Shown here one piece after another: positions 24,704 through 34,080 of a stretch of DNA of 51,266 nucleotides. The notes below the pieces were generated by a model that did not search any database, was not told the origin of the DNA, and saw only the letters and a list, made by a program, of their open reading frames with translations. Both the position numbers and the translations under genes were made by a program. The stretch comes from an uncultured Chitinophagaceae bacterium (lineage in GTDB: Bacteria; Bacteroidota; Bacteroidia; Chitinophagales; Chitinophagaceae): the NCBI GenBank assembly GCA_937996595.1, contig CALKVC010000147.1, positions 1 to 51,266 of the forward strand, given 5' to 3'. Position 1 is the first letter of the stretch, and every line of letters starts with the position of its first letter.

Positions 24704-25420
24704 ATGAACATTTCCATTCAAAAAGCTGCAGCACGTGGCGCCGCCGATTACGGCTGGCTAAAAGCCCGTTACTATTTCAGTTTCAGTAATTACCATAATC
24801 CGAAACAAATACATTTTGGCGCCCTCAGGGTATTGAATGATGATATCATTGCCGGTGGCGGTGGTTTCCCAACCCATCCGCATGATAACATGGAAATTGT
24901 TACGATCCCGCATTCGGGTGCCATTGCCCATCGCGATACTACCGGTGGTTCGGGAACCATCATGGCCGGAGATGTACAGATCATGAGTGCCGGATCCGGT
25001 GTGCAGCATTCTGAAAAAAATGCATCCGAAACAGAAGCATCAAACCTGTTCCAGTTATGGGTTTTTCCAAAAGTTAAAAACATAAAACCCAGGTATGACC
25101 AACGTACTTTTAACGTAGATGACCGCATAAACAAATGGCAGGTAGTTGTATCGCCGCTGGAAAAAGACGGGGCTTTATGGATTAACCAGGATGCCGTGTT
25201 TTCGTTGACAAAACTGGAAGCCGGAAACACATTGGCCTATGAAAATTCTTTTACAGGCAATGGTGTTTACCTGGTTGTGATTAACGGCACCGTAACAATC
25301 AATGATTCTACTTTAGAAAAAAGGGATGCAGCCGGAATAACAGGATCGGATCGTTTTACCATTACAGCAACGGCAGATGCTGAGCTACTGGCGGTGGAAG
25401 TTCCTATGCAAATACCTTAA
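24704..25420 (+). CDS. Pirin family protein (YhhW-type bicupin)
   Basis: Metal-binding cupin-fold protein; related E. coli YhhW has quercetin 2,3-dioxygenase activity, but natural roles vary. In 238 residues the N-terminal pirin domain supplies the metal ligands: FPTHPHDNMEI gives His58 and His60, and GVQHSEKN gives His102 and Glu104. GGSGTIMAGDVQIMSAGSG between them is the family signature. A second cupin domain forms the C-terminal half (about 145-238). Its 3' end overlaps the convergent L,D-transpeptidase-like gene by 4 bases. Confidence 0.92.
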   Translation: MNISIQKAAARGAADYGWLKARYYFSFSNYHNPKQIHFGALRVLNDDIIAGGGGFPTHPHDNMEIVTIPHSGAIAHRDTTGGSGTIMAGDVQIMSAGSGVQHSEKNASETEASNLFQLWVFPKVKNIKPRYDQRTFNVDDRINKWQVVVSPLEKDGALWINQDAVFSLTKLEAGNTLAYENSFTGNGVYLVVINGTVTINDSTLEKRDAAGITGSDRFTITATADAELLAVEVPMQIP

Positions 25421-26061
25421 TAGTAAATCCACATAAGAATGGGTTTGGTTGATCCAGCAATATAATTACTCAGAATTTTGAGGAAAGCCGGGGATACTGT
25501 AGGGCATCCCCAGCTTTCACATATAGGTAACGGAAATACTTCACTATCCGGTACACATCCATGCGCATGCAGCACTACAAACCTTTCAAAAGCCCTGCTG
25601 TTTGATGTATCAAGTCCGTATAATTTATATGCCAAACCGAATTTTCCTACATAGGGTTTTCCTACTCTATATCTGCCCAATGATGTACAATTGCTGCTTA
25701 CCCTGTTAGAAAATGGTTTTTCACTTTTATTTGCACCTGGGCAACTACCCTGCGTAACTAATCCGGCCGCAATGACTGTATCCTTTAACAGGTTATATAT
25801 AAAAAACCTATTTCTCCCTGAATGAATGCTCATATCAATCAGAAAACAATACTGTTTATTGAAATGGCTCCATGTATCAATCTGCTTCATTTCATTTACC
25901 ATCCTTTGAAGCCGAACCGGTTTGATATGGCTGTTTTCCGGCATCCGTGAAACGGATGGCTGTTTTCCCGTATCACTGAATTTCGGTTTGTACCAAAACA
26001 GATATAACGATATAGTTGCCGCTAAAAAAACGAACGATAAAAATGAAATGATCTTAATCAT
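25417..26061 (-). CDS. YkuD_2-type L,D-transpeptidase catalytic domain protein
   Basis: Probable membrane-anchored protein with the murein L,D-transpeptidase catalytic domain (YkuD_2 type). The 214 residues have one N-terminal hydrophobic segment (about 4-23), then QYCFLIDMSIHSGRNRFFIY, where the domain begins. FVVLHAHGC (His165/His167) and ESWGCPTVSP (Cys186) are the active-site elements. It would act in the periplasm on peptidoglycan. Unusually, many further Cys residues are present (Cys72, 107, 125, 169 and 181), as is known for this subfamily. It is convergent with the pirin gene, overlapping it by 4 bases. Confidence 0.82.
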   Translation of the reverse strand: MIKIISFLSFVFLAATISLYLFWYKPKFSDTGKQPSVSRMPENSHIKPVRLQRMVNEMKQIDTWSHFNKQYCFLIDMSIHSGRNRFFIYNLLKDTVIAAGLVTQGSCPGANKSEKPFSNRVSSNCTSLGRYRVGKPYVGKFGLAYKLYGLDTSNSRAFERFVVLHAHGCVPDSEVFPLPICESWGCPTVSPAFLKILSNYIAGSTKPILMWIYY

Positions 26062-26242
26062 ATATTAATACATTGCTGCTTCACATTGATGCGGAAACGC
26101 CATCTAATCCATAAAGATTTCAACCATACTGTTAAATAAAACATTCTTATTTTACATCTGAATATGTAATAATGCGAATAGCCTTTATAAGACAGGCTCA
26201 ATGATTATATTTAGTTAATAAAATTGAACTTAACTTTCTTTC

Positions 26243-26809
26243 ATGATCCTTAAATTTTTTGGATGGTTCTTTTCAATAAAAGGGTGGAAAATTGAAGGAA
26301 CGGGTATTCCCCCGCATATAAAAAAATGCGTGGTTATTGCCATGCCGCATACATCTAACTGGGATTTTGTGTATGCCATGGGTGCTCTCCGTTTGTTCGG
26401 TGTCCGTTTAAATTACCTGGCCAAAAAAGAACTATTCCGCTGGCCGGTAAAAAGCATTTTCACCCGTACAGGAGGTATCCCGGTAGAAAGGCAGAAAAAC
26501 ACACGCATGGTGGAAACGATTACCCGGAAATTCATGGAAGAGGAAAAACTCATCCTGGCCATACCGGTGGAGGGTACACGAAAAAGAGTTGATAAGATAA
26601 AGACAGGTTTCTATCATGTGGCCATATCAGCAGGTGTGCCGTTGTGCATGGCTTATCTTGATTACAGGACAAAGATAGCAGGATTCAGCGAACCCTTTTA
26701 CCCGGTGGGAAACCCTGAATCAGATGCAGCATTTATCCGTGAATTTTACCGGGATAAGACAGGCAAGTACCCTGATAATTTTAATCCGGATGCGATAAAA
26801 CTGGATTAA
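26243..26809 (+). CDS. Small PlsC-like acyltransferase
   Basis: Short (188-residue) member of the 1-acylglycerol-3-phosphate acyltransferase superfamily. PHTSNWDF holds the H-x4-D catalytic pair near residue 35. YLAKKELFRWPVKSIFTRTGGIPVERQ is the second block, and VEGTR the third. The N-terminus FFGWFFSIKGWKIEG is a membrane-associating helix. The small size and NWD motif fit a distinct subfamily often annotated as acyltransferase in glycerophospholipid metabolism. It ends 4 nt before the stop of the convergent dxs gene. Confidence 0.85.
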   Translation: MILKFFGWFFSIKGWKIEGTGIPPHIKKCVVIAMPHTSNWDFVYAMGALRLFGVRLNYLAKKELFRWPVKSIFTRTGGIPVERQKNTRMVETITRKFMEEEKLILAIPVEGTRKRVDKIKTGFYHVAISAGVPLCMAYLDYRTKIAGFSEPFYPVGNPESDAAFIREFYRDKTGKYPDNFNPDAIKLD

Positions 26810-26813
26810 AGGG

Positions 26814-28739
26814 TTATTGCAGAACCTTTACGGTAACGGAGGCCATTTCTGTAATGGCATGTGCAATGCCGTTGGCATCAATGCCAATCTCATCATATAA
26901 TTGTTTGGGTGTGCCGTGTTCAACCAGCCTGTCGGGAATTCCCATGATCCTTACATCGGCTTTATAACCGTATTCATTCATGAATTCAAGGATGGCCGAA
27001 CCAAAACCACCAACAACCGTTCCATCTTCCACTGTTATCACTTTACGGAATTTTGCAAAAACTTCATGCAGCATCTCTTCATCCAGCGGCTTTGCAAAAC
27101 GCATATCATAGTGGGCCGGATTAATGCCTTTCGCTTTCACATCCCTGATGGCTGCAGCAGCAAAGTTGCCAGGGTGGCCGAAAGTAAGAATGGCAATATC
27201 TTCGCCATCTTTCAGTTTCCTGCCTGTACCTATCCGAATTTCCTGCATGGGTGTTTTCCATTCAGGCATCACTCCTTCCCCGCGGGGATAACGGATTACG
27301 AATGGAAGCTTGTTACTGTCAAGCTGTGCCGTGTACATCAGGTTACGCAGTTCACTTTCATTCATCGGTGCACTTACAACTATGTTCGGGATGCAGCGCA
27401 TGTATGCGATGTCGTAACATCCATGATGTGTAGGGCCATCTTCTCCAACCAGCCCGGCCCTGTCTAAACAAAACACTACCGGTAATTTCTGAATGGCCAC
27501 ATCGTGTATAACCATATCGTATGCACGCTGCATGAAGGATGAGTATATGTTGCAGAATACACGCATGCCCTGTGTGGCAAGCCCGGCACTTAATGTTACC
27601 GCATGCTGTTCACAGATGCCTACATCAAAGGCGCGGTCCGGCATCTTGTCCATCATGAATTTTAAGGAAGAGCCGCTGGGCATGGCCGGTGTAATGCCCA
27701 TGATCATGTTGTTTTTTTCTGCCAGCTCTATGATGGTATGTCCGAATACGTCCTGGTATTTAGGTGGCTGCGGAATTTCAAATTTCTTCTTTACAATTTC
27801 ACCGGTTACTTTGTCGAACAGGCCGGGCGCGTGCCACTTGGTCTGGTCTTTTTCCGCCAGGTGATAACCTTTACCCTTAACCGTTTTAATGTGCAGGATT
27901 TTAGGCCCTGAAATATCTTTCAGGTCATTGAGGGTATCTATCAGTTTGGTTATATTATGCCCGTCTATGGGGCCGAAATACCTAAGCTTCAGTGCTTCAA
28001 ACAGGTTGCTGCTCCTGCTAACCATGCCTTTAAGCCCGGCTTCCAGTTTGCTGGCCATATCGCGGCTGAAGTTCTTTCCTACCGGTAATTTTCCCAGGGC
28101 TTTCCAGAGGTTATCCCGAATATCATTATAGGTATGCGATGTGGTGATATCGGTAAGGTATTCTTTCAATGCACCCACATTGGGATCAATGCTCATGCAG
28201 TTGTCGTTCAGGATGATGAGTACATTGCTTTTTTCAATGCCGGCATGGTTCATGGCTTCAAATGCAAGGCCTGCCGTCATGGCGCCATCACCAATAACTG
28301 CCACATGCTGCCTGCCTGTTTCGCCTTTATAATGCGAAGCCATGGCCATGCCCAATGCGGCAGATATGGAGGTGGATGAATGCCCCACACCAAACGTATC
28401 ATATTCACTTTCGCTTCTTTTTGGAAAACCGCTGAGCCCGTTGTACTTCCTGTTTGTTATGAAAATATCGCGGCGGCCGGTTAATATTTTATGTCCGTAT
28501 GCCTGGTGGCCTACATCCCAAACCAACTGGTCGTATGGCGTATTGAATACATAATGAAGGGCTACGCTTAATTCAACCACACCGAGGCTGGCTCCGAAAT
28601 GGCCTCCATAAACGCTTACCACATCTATGATATACTGGCGTAATTCATCACACACCTGGTGCATCTGGTCTTTGCTCAGTTTCTTGAGGTCTGCAGGGCT
28701 GTTGATGTGCTGTAATAATTCGCCGGCTTTGATATCCAT
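26814..28739 (-). CDS. dxs: 1-deoxy-D-xylulose-5-phosphate synthase
   Basis: Thiamine-diphosphate enzyme that condenses pyruvate and glyceraldehyde-3-phosphate, the entry step of the MEP isoprenoid pathway. The 641 residues have the usual three domains. GGHFGASLGVVEL and WDVGHQAYGHKILTGR lie in the first 90 residues. The ThDP motif runs from GDGAMTAGLAFEAMN (about 150) to NDN (178-180). The transketolase-like domain holds DVGICEQHAVTLSAGLA and DRAGLVGEDGPTHHG. Length is normal. Its product feeds the undecaprenyl carrier used by MraY and UppP. It has its own promoter candidate upstream. Confidence 0.97.
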   Translation of the reverse strand: MDIKAGELLQHINSPADLKKLSKDQMHQVCDELRQYIIDVVSVYGGHFGASLGVVELSVALHYVFNTPYDQLVWDVGHQAYGHKILTGRRDIFITNRKYNGLSGFPKRSESEYDTFGVGHSSTSISAALGMAMASHYKGETGRQHVAVIGDGAMTAGLAFEAMNHAGIEKSNVLIILNDNCMSIDPNVGALKEYLTDITTSHTYNDIRDNLWKALGKLPVGKNFSRDMASKLEAGLKGMVSRSSNLFEALKLRYFGPIDGHNITKLIDTLNDLKDISGPKILHIKTVKGKGYHLAEKDQTKWHAPGLFDKVTGEIVKKKFEIPQPPKYQDVFGHTIIELAEKNNMIMGITPAMPSGSSLKFMMDKMPDRAFDVGICEQHAVTLSAGLATQGMRVFCNIYSSFMQRAYDMVIHDVAIQKLPVVFCLDRAGLVGEDGPTHHGCYDIAYMRCIPNIVVSAPMNESELRNLMYTAQLDSNKLPFVIRYPRGEGVMPEWKTPMQEIRIGTGRKLKDGEDIAILTFGHPGNFAAAAIRDVKAKGINPAHYDMRFAKPLDEEMLHEVFAKFRKVITVEDGTVVGGFGSAILEFMNEYGYKADVRIMGIPDRLVEHGTPKQLYDEIGIDANGIAHAITEMASVTVKVLQ

Positions 28740-28762
28740 TGTGATTTTTTATAATAAACGAG

Positions 28763-28790
28763 CAAAATTAGGGTATAATATACCATCAAA
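28763..28790 (-). promoter_or_regulatory. Promoter of dxs
   Basis: Minus-strand TAATTTTG (28763-28770) matches TAnnTTTG. A TTTG lies 16 nt further upstream (28787-28790), near the -33 position. The dxs ATG is 23 nt downstream. Confidence 0.55.
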
Positions 28791-28825
28791 GGCATATTTC
28801 AACAAAATTTTAAGCACAATGTTCA

Positions 28826-29581
28826 CTAGCGGCTGTTATTTGTAATATACCTGTTTAGATGCAGCAGCAGGTCTGGATTGGGGCATATCCGGAAATATTT
28901 TTCCACTTCATCCAGTTTGCAAACACCCGGATAATCGCCTTCCAGGTTGCCCATATCGGTAATTACCTGGAAATGCAGGTGCGGCGGCCAGTTACCATTC
29001 TCGGCCGGAGGCCCGAAATGAGCAAAAGGTTCTCCCCTTGAAATAAACTGGCCTGTTCTTAATCCTGAAATATCATTAACTGACAAATGGCCGTACAGTG
29101 TATAGAAATTGAAAGTTTTTAACTGGTGTTGCAGAATAATCGTAGCCCCATAATCTCCATGATTATTATTGTATGCGAAACTATGAACCATTCCGCCCAG
29201 CGGCGCAAATACTTTTGTACCTGCCGCTCCCCAGATATCAGTTCCCAGGTGGATGCACCTGGGTTCTTCATGTACATTGCCAGGTGCTGCAAGGTTCCTG
29301 TCAAACAGGCTGCTTCTCCTGTACATGTTGCGGTGTTCACGGTACCCGCCTATACCATACAATGCATGATTATCATTTAGTATTTTATTTATATAAGCCG
29401 AAAAAATGTCCGTATCCAGGTAAACAGATTCATTGAAGCCCGGATTATTCCCGGAAAGGTCTAATGCGATGATCCTGTCTGTGCCGGGATTGAATGGCAC
29501 CACCTGTGAAAATTCATCCCGGTGATTTAGCAGTATATTTTCCAGCATCAGTTCCATGAAATCATCAGATTGAATTTCCAA
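28826..29581 (-). CDS. M23-type (LytM) metallopeptidase domain protein without signal peptide
   Basis: Predicted zinc peptidase of the lysostaphin/LytM fold. The M23 ligands are visible: CIHLGTD (His111, Asp115), LYGHLS (His165) and PHLHFQV (His201/His203). The catalytic domain spans about 108-210. The first 105 residues carry no family I recognise. There is no signal peptide or membrane segment. Either the protein stays in the cytoplasm, which is odd for a wall peptidase, or it leaves by another route. It follows leuS by 3 nt and is surely co-transcribed with it. No role in the operon is evident. Confidence 0.85.
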   Translation of the reverse strand: MEIQSDDFMELMLENILLNHRDEFSQVVPFNPGTDRIIALDLSGNNPGFNESVYLDTDIFSAYINKILNDNHALYGIGGYREHRNMYRRSSLFDRNLAAPGNVHEEPRCIHLGTDIWGAAGTKVFAPLGGMVHSFAYNNNHGDYGATIILQHQLKTFNFYTLYGHLSVNDISGLRTGQFISRGEPFAHFGPPAENGNWPPHLHFQVITDMGNLEGDYPGVCKLDEVEKYFRICPNPDLLLHLNRYITNNSR

Positions 29582-29584
29582 ACA

Positions 29585-32539
29585 TCAGATAACCACATTG
29601 ATCATTTTATTTTTAACATAAATGATCTTCTTGGGTGATTTGCCGTCAAGCCATTTCTGTACCACTTCATTGGCAAGCACCATTTTCTCCACTTCTTCCG
29701 TTGATGCATCCAATGACAGAAGCAGGTTGCTGCGCAGTTTGCCGTTTACAGAAACCGGGTAATCTTTGGTTGTTTCCACCAGGTATTTGCCGTCATATTG
29801 CGGAAATGCTGTATTAAGCACACTGCCGGTATTGCCTAAACAGTTCCAGAGTTCTTCTGCAATATGCGGTGCGTAAGGTGCTATCAGTATCAGCACTTTC
29901 TCCAGCACTTCTTTCTTATGGCAGTTTAAGTCGGAAAGTTCATTGATACAGATCATAAATGTGCTTACGGCCGTATTAAAACTGAACCTTTCTGTATCTT
30001 CTTCAATCTTGCGGATGGTACGGTGCAGCACTTTCAGTTCGGCGTTTACCGCCTTTTCATCATTCCAAACCTTACCCTTGATATCGTCGAAGAATAAACG
30101 CCACAGCTTCCTCAGGAAACGATGAACACCTTCAATGCCTTTTGTATCCCAGGGCTTGCTTTGTTCCACCGGGCCGAGGAACATTTCATACATGCGGAAA
30201 GTATCCGCACCGTATTTCAGCACCAGGTCATCCGGGTTAACGGTATTGTATTTGGATTTGGACATTTTCTCCACTTCCGAGCCGCAGGTATAATTATACT
30301 CTTCGGCCGGTTTGCCTGCATGGATATCTTTACCGTTGAATGTACCTTTTGATGTGATGAAAAAGGCTGTATTATATTTCGGGTTCCTGTTAATGTATTC
30401 GCTGATGTTGAGCAATATACCATCAACAATATTCACATCAGCATGTATACCGCCGTAAGAAACTTCATCATAATGAAGCCCCGACACATCCGGGAACTTT
30501 TCCCTCAGTATCCTTAATATTTCTGCCTGAATAACACCAGCCGCAGCCGGGTTTCCCGAATCAAGTTTATCAACGATATCTTTCGACAGGAATATTACAG
30601 GTATCTTTTCCTTGTCCAGTTTGTCGGAAGGCCCCAGGCCAGTCCACAATACGCGGTACACAAACCGGCTGCTTCCCTGTATCATTCCCTGGTTAACCAG
30701 TTTTTTGAACGGTTCATCAAATCCAATCAGGCCCAGGTCGAACAGGAATTTGGTCCACATGCGGCTGTATAACAAATGCCCCACGGCATGTTCTGTACCA
30801 CCAATATATACATCTACCTGGTTCCAGTAATCGCTGGCCTGCCTGCTGCAAAATTGTTCATTGTTGTGCGGATCCATGTAACGGAGGAAATACCAGCTAC
30901 TGCCTGCATATCCAGGCATGGTGCTTGTTTCCCTTCTGCCGGCGGGCGTATTTATCCATTCGGTAAGGTTTGCCAGCGGGCCTTCCCCTTCGGGACCGGG
31001 GCCATACTTTTCAACAAACGGGAGTTCAAGCGGTAATGTTCGTTCATCCATCACCGTTGCAATCCCATCTTTCCAGGTAACGGGAAAAGGTTCTCCCCAA
31101 TAACGCTGACGGCTAAAGCCAGCGTCACGCATCCGGTAATTCACCTTACGTTTGCCTATGCCAAGCGATTCTATCTTTTCTATGGCAACGCTGATGGCGT
31201 CTTTCATTGTAAGGCCATCCAGGAAGCCCGAGTTTTCCAAAACAGCTTCTTTTGTAGGATTGGCCTCTTCTCCGTTATAATAGCTGCCGATGATATTTGT
31301 AATAGGAATATTGAAATGTTTGGCAAAGAGGTAATCACGCTGGTCGCCGCAGGGAACCGCCATGATGGCGCCTGTGCCATAACCGGCCAGAACATATTCA
31401 GCAATCCAAACCGGGATTTGCCTGCCGTCAAACGGGTTCACTGCATATGCACCGGTAAAGCAACCGGTAACCTGTTTTACTTCGGCTATGCGTTCACGGT
31501 CGCTTCGGCTTTTTACATATTCCAGGTATTCATTTATGGCTGACTGCTGTTTTGCTGAGGTTATTTGCTGTACCAGGTCATGCTCGGGTGCCAGCACCAG
31601 GAAGTCGGCACCAAAGATTGTATCCGGCCTGGTTGTATATACATCTATTTCAGCCTGACTGCCATGAATATTAAATTTTAATTCAGCGCCTTCTGATTTA
31701 CCAATCCAGTTTTTCTGCATTTCTTTCATGCTATCGCTGAACGCTACCCTGTCAAGGCCTTCCAGCAGGCGGTCGGCATAAGCCGTAATCCTCAGGTACC
31801 ACTGCCGCATTTTTTTCTTTACTACCGGATGGCCGCCGCGTTCGCTCACACCATTTACCACTTCATCATTGGCCAGAACGGTTCCCAGCGCTTCACACCA
31901 GTTCACTTCACCGTAAGCACTATAGCAAAGGCGGCGTTTCATCAGGATGTCTTCCTGTTGCTTCCTGGTAAAACCGTTCCATTGATCTGCCGTGAAATGA
32001 ATGCCATCCACCGGGTTACCGGTTTTAGGCATGGCACCTTGGCTAGCATATTTATTAATGAGTTCAGCGATGGGTTTTGCCTTCTTTTCGGTATTACAGA
32101 AATAACTATTGAATAATTTAAGGAATATCCATTGCGTCCACCGGTAATACGATGCATCACTGGTTTTCACTTCCCTGTTCCAGTCGTAGCAGAAGCCAAT
32201 CTTGTCCAGTTGCGCTTTAAATGTTTCTATATTCTTCCGGGTTGTTTCTGCAGGATGCTGACCGGTTTCAAGTGCATACTGTTCAGCCGGCAATCCAAAA
32301 CTGTCGAAACCCATCGGATGCAATACATTAAATCCCTTCAGGCGTTTATACCGGCTGAAAATATCACTGGCGATATACCCTAACGGATGACCCACATGTA
32401 AACCAGCACCACTTGGATACGGGAACATATCCAGCACATAAAATTTGGGCCTGGCTGTGTCATTAGCCACGCTATAAATGTTACCGGCTTTCCATTTTTG
32501 TTGCCAATCCTGTTCTAATTTCCTGAAATCATATTCCAT
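29585..32539 (-). CDS. leuS: Leucyl-tRNA synthetase
   Basis: Class I aminoacyl-tRNA synthetase that charges tRNA-Leu. In 984 residues, the HIGH-type motif HVGH is at about 48-51 and KMSKS at about 758-762. The CP1 editing domain is present, with the threonine-rich TTRPDT (about 302-307) and AVPCGDQRDYLFA (about 394-406). Between NQGMIQG and KMSKS lies a long segment (about 625-755) in the region of the leucine-specific domain. It makes the protein longer than E. coli LeuS (860). The anticodon-binding domain completes the C-terminus. The M23-type gene follows 3 nt downstream. Confidence 0.97.
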   Translation of the reverse strand: MEYDFRKLEQDWQQKWKAGNIYSVANDTARPKFYVLDMFPYPSGAGLHVGHPLGYIASDIFSRYKRLKGFNVLHPMGFDSFGLPAEQYALETGQHPAETTRKNIETFKAQLDKIGFCYDWNREVKTSDASYYRWTQWIFLKLFNSYFCNTEKKAKPIAELINKYASQGAMPKTGNPVDGIHFTADQWNGFTRKQQEDILMKRRLCYSAYGEVNWCEALGTVLANDEVVNGVSERGGHPVVKKKMRQWYLRITAYADRLLEGLDRVAFSDSMKEMQKNWIGKSEGAELKFNIHGSQAEIDVYTTRPDTIFGADFLVLAPEHDLVQQITSAKQQSAINEYLEYVKSRSDRERIAEVKQVTGCFTGAYAVNPFDGRQIPVWIAEYVLAGYGTGAIMAVPCGDQRDYLFAKHFNIPITNIIGSYYNGEEANPTKEAVLENSGFLDGLTMKDAISVAIEKIESLGIGKRKVNYRMRDAGFSRQRYWGEPFPVTWKDGIATVMDERTLPLELPFVEKYGPGPEGEGPLANLTEWINTPAGRRETSTMPGYAGSSWYFLRYMDPHNNEQFCSRQASDYWNQVDVYIGGTEHAVGHLLYSRMWTKFLFDLGLIGFDEPFKKLVNQGMIQGSSRFVYRVLWTGLGPSDKLDKEKIPVIFLSKDIVDKLDSGNPAAAGVIQAEILRILREKFPDVSGLHYDEVSYGGIHADVNIVDGILLNISEYINRNPKYNTAFFITSKGTFNGKDIHAGKPAEEYNYTCGSEVEKMSKSKYNTVNPDDLVLKYGADTFRMYEMFLGPVEQSKPWDTKGIEGVHRFLRKLWRLFFDDIKGKVWNDEKAVNAELKVLHRTIRKIEEDTERFSFNTAVSTFMICINELSDLNCHKKEVLEKVLILIAPYAPHIAEELWNCLGNTGSVLNTAFPQYDGKYLVETTKDYPVSVNGKLRSNLLLSLDASTEEVEKMVLANEVVQKWLDGKSPKKIIYVKNKMINVVI

Positions 32540-32749
32540 GTGTACGCTATTGCTGTTAATTTATCTGGTTTTTATGGAGGATAAACTGGATCGTGTTACC
32601 GAAATATCATTCTGAATGCAGCAACAGATTTGGCCATTATTTCCATACTGCAGGCTCTTAAAATTAGCAGGATGCTTTTTTAACAAATAAATAGGCAATC
32701 CTAATCCAACAATAAAAATATATTTGGCAGGCAATCGTTTTGCAGAGGG

Positions 32750-32757
32750 CAAAAATA
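32750..32757 (-). promoter_or_regulatory. Possible promoter -7 element for leuS
   Basis: Minus-strand TATTTTTG matches TAnnTTTG, but it lies 210 nt ahead of the leuS ATG, so the leader would be long. No T-box features or strong hairpin are evident in that leader. The element is nearly back-to-back with the ftsX promoter candidate at 32780. Confidence 0.35.
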
Positions 32758-32779
32758 AAACAAACCACTTAAAAACCTT

Positions 32780-32787
32780 TATTTTTG
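32780..32787 (+). promoter_or_regulatory. Promoter -7 element for ftsX
   Basis: TATTTTTG matches TAnnTTTG, 52 nt before the ftsX ATG. Confidence 0.45.
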
Positions 32788-32839
32788 TGCACCCTGAAAA
32801 CGGAAATTACATTCATCATCCTGTATTAAGAAAAATATT

Positions 32840-33718
32840 ATGGCTCAATTTGGAAAAGCAACCAGTAAAAGAGGTAAGCCTAATTATACAGGTGCTATTA
32901 TAGGAGTGGCACTTGTATTGTTTTTATTCGGCATTGTGGGCTGGTTTTTCCTGAACCTGCGTAAAACCGGTGATTACCTGAAGGAGAACATACAGGTTCA
33001 TACCTGGCTGAACCGGGATGCTTCCAGGAAACAGATAGACAGCCTGAAAAACTACATTTCGTCCATCCCATATGCCAACAGGGTTGAGTATGTTACCAAA
33101 GACATGGCCATCAAGAAGTGGAATGCCGATAACGATACCACCTGGAAACAGTTCCTTAGCAATAACCCGCTTCCGGAAAGCATAGATTTTTATGTGAAGG
33201 CCAATTATGTTGATTCAGACAGCCTGACCCGGTTAGCGTTGAATTTGCAGGAAGCATATCCCGGCGTGATTTCGGAATTTCAATTTCCTACAGAAACGAT
33301 ATCAAAAGTGAGCAGTTATGTAAAAACAGCGGCCATCATTTTCCTGATTGCGGCCATCTTACTCACCATCCTTGTCGTTTTCTCCATAGACAATACCATC
33401 CGGCTGGCCATGTACAGCAACAGGTTCCTGATAAAAACCATGCAGATGGTTGGCGCCACCCGGTGGTTCATCGCCAAACCGATCAACCAGCGGGCAATCA
33501 TTAACGGCCTCATTGCATCACTGATTGCCATTGCCGCCATTTGGGGCAGTGTGATGCTGATTGAAAACTTTTTGCCCGATTTTAAATCACTGCGTGATAC
33601 GAAGGGCTTATTATTACTTTTTACTGTTATCATTATCCTGGGTGTTTCCATTACACTGGTAAGTACGCATCGTTCTGTAATAAAATACCTTCGCATGAAA
33701 CTGGATGACCTGTACTAA
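32840..33718 (+). CDS. ftsX: Cell-division permease-like protein FtsX
   Basis: Membrane subunit of the FtsEX complex, which couples ATP hydrolysis in FtsE to activation of septal peptidoglycan hydrolases. The 292 residues show TM1 at about 18-40, a periplasmic domain (about 41-155, starting ENIQVHTWLNRDASRKQIDS), and three C-terminal membrane segments. VGATRWFIAKPINQRAIING is the FtsX-type cytoplasmic loop. ftsE is not in the window. It starts the ftsX-DUF3098-uppP run often found in Bacteroidota. Confidence 0.93.
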   Translation: MAQFGKATSKRGKPNYTGAIIGVALVLFLFGIVGWFFLNLRKTGDYLKENIQVHTWLNRDASRKQIDSLKNYISSIPYANRVEYVTKDMAIKKWNADNDTTWKQFLSNNPLPESIDFYVKANYVDSDSLTRLALNLQEAYPGVISEFQFPTETISKVSSYVKTAAIIFLIAAILLTILVVFSIDNTIRLAMYSNRFLIKTMQMVGATRWFIAKPINQRAIINGLIASLIAIAAIWGSVMLIENFLPDFKSLRDTKGLLLLFTVIIILGVSITLVSTHRSVIKYLRMKLDDLY

Positions 33719-33762
33719 CCGGAATATGAAAATTCCATTATCTTGCAAATAAATAGCTATTT

Positions 33763-34011
33763 ATGTCAAAAGAAAAAAATCAGACGGTTACCAAAACAAC
33801 CCTTTTTGGGAAGGAAAACTATATATTGATGCTGGCCGGCCTGGCTATGCTTGCCCTTGGTTTTTTCCTGATGAGCGGAGGAAAGAATACAGACCCGAAT
33901 GTTTTTGATCCGAATGTTGTTTACAGCAGCACCAGGATCACGGTTGCCCCCATACTCATCATCACGGGTTTTATTATCGAGATTGTGGCCATCATGAAAA
34001 AACCAAAATAA
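33763..34011 (+). CDS. DUF3098 family small membrane protein
   Basis: The 82-residue protein has two predicted membrane segments (about 22-40 and 62-79) separated by a short loop with DPNVFDPNVVYS, the hallmark of DUF3098. Function is unknown. The gene always seems tied to the division or wall-lipid genes around it; here it is between ftsX (44-nt gap) and uppP. Confidence 0.9.
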   Translation: MSKEKNQTVTKTTLFGKENYILMLAGLAMLALGFFLMSGGKNTDPNVFDPNVVYSSTRITVAPILIITGFIIEIVAIMKKPK

Positions 34012-34041
34012 AGTCAGGCCTGTTAACCATACTTTCTTTTG

Positions 34042-34069
34042 CGCTGTATATTACAGCGTTTTTTATTTT
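34042..34069 (+). terminator. Intrinsic terminator or attenuator immediately upstream of uppP
   Basis: A perfect 7-bp stem (CGCTGTA / TACAGCG, 34042-34048 with 34052-34058) and 3-nt loop are followed by TTTTTTATTTT. It ends 11 nt before the uppP ATG, leaving no space for a promoter between. uppP must therefore depend on read-through or on a promoter overlapping the stem. TTCTTTTG at 34034-34041 is one mismatch from TAnnTTTG. Confidence 0.7.
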
Positions 34070-34080
34070 AACGAAACCAT

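Noticed and set aside
32561..32752. 63-codon frame on the minus strand in the leuS leader (LPAKYIFIVGLGLPIYLLKK)
   Set aside because: Its only start is a TTG inside the TATTTTTG promoter-like element. No family is recognisable, and it probably reflects leader sequence.
32540..32757. T-box or other tRNA-sensing leader upstream of leuS
   Set aside because: No T-box core or antiterminator hairpin is visible, and such leaders are not known from this phylum.
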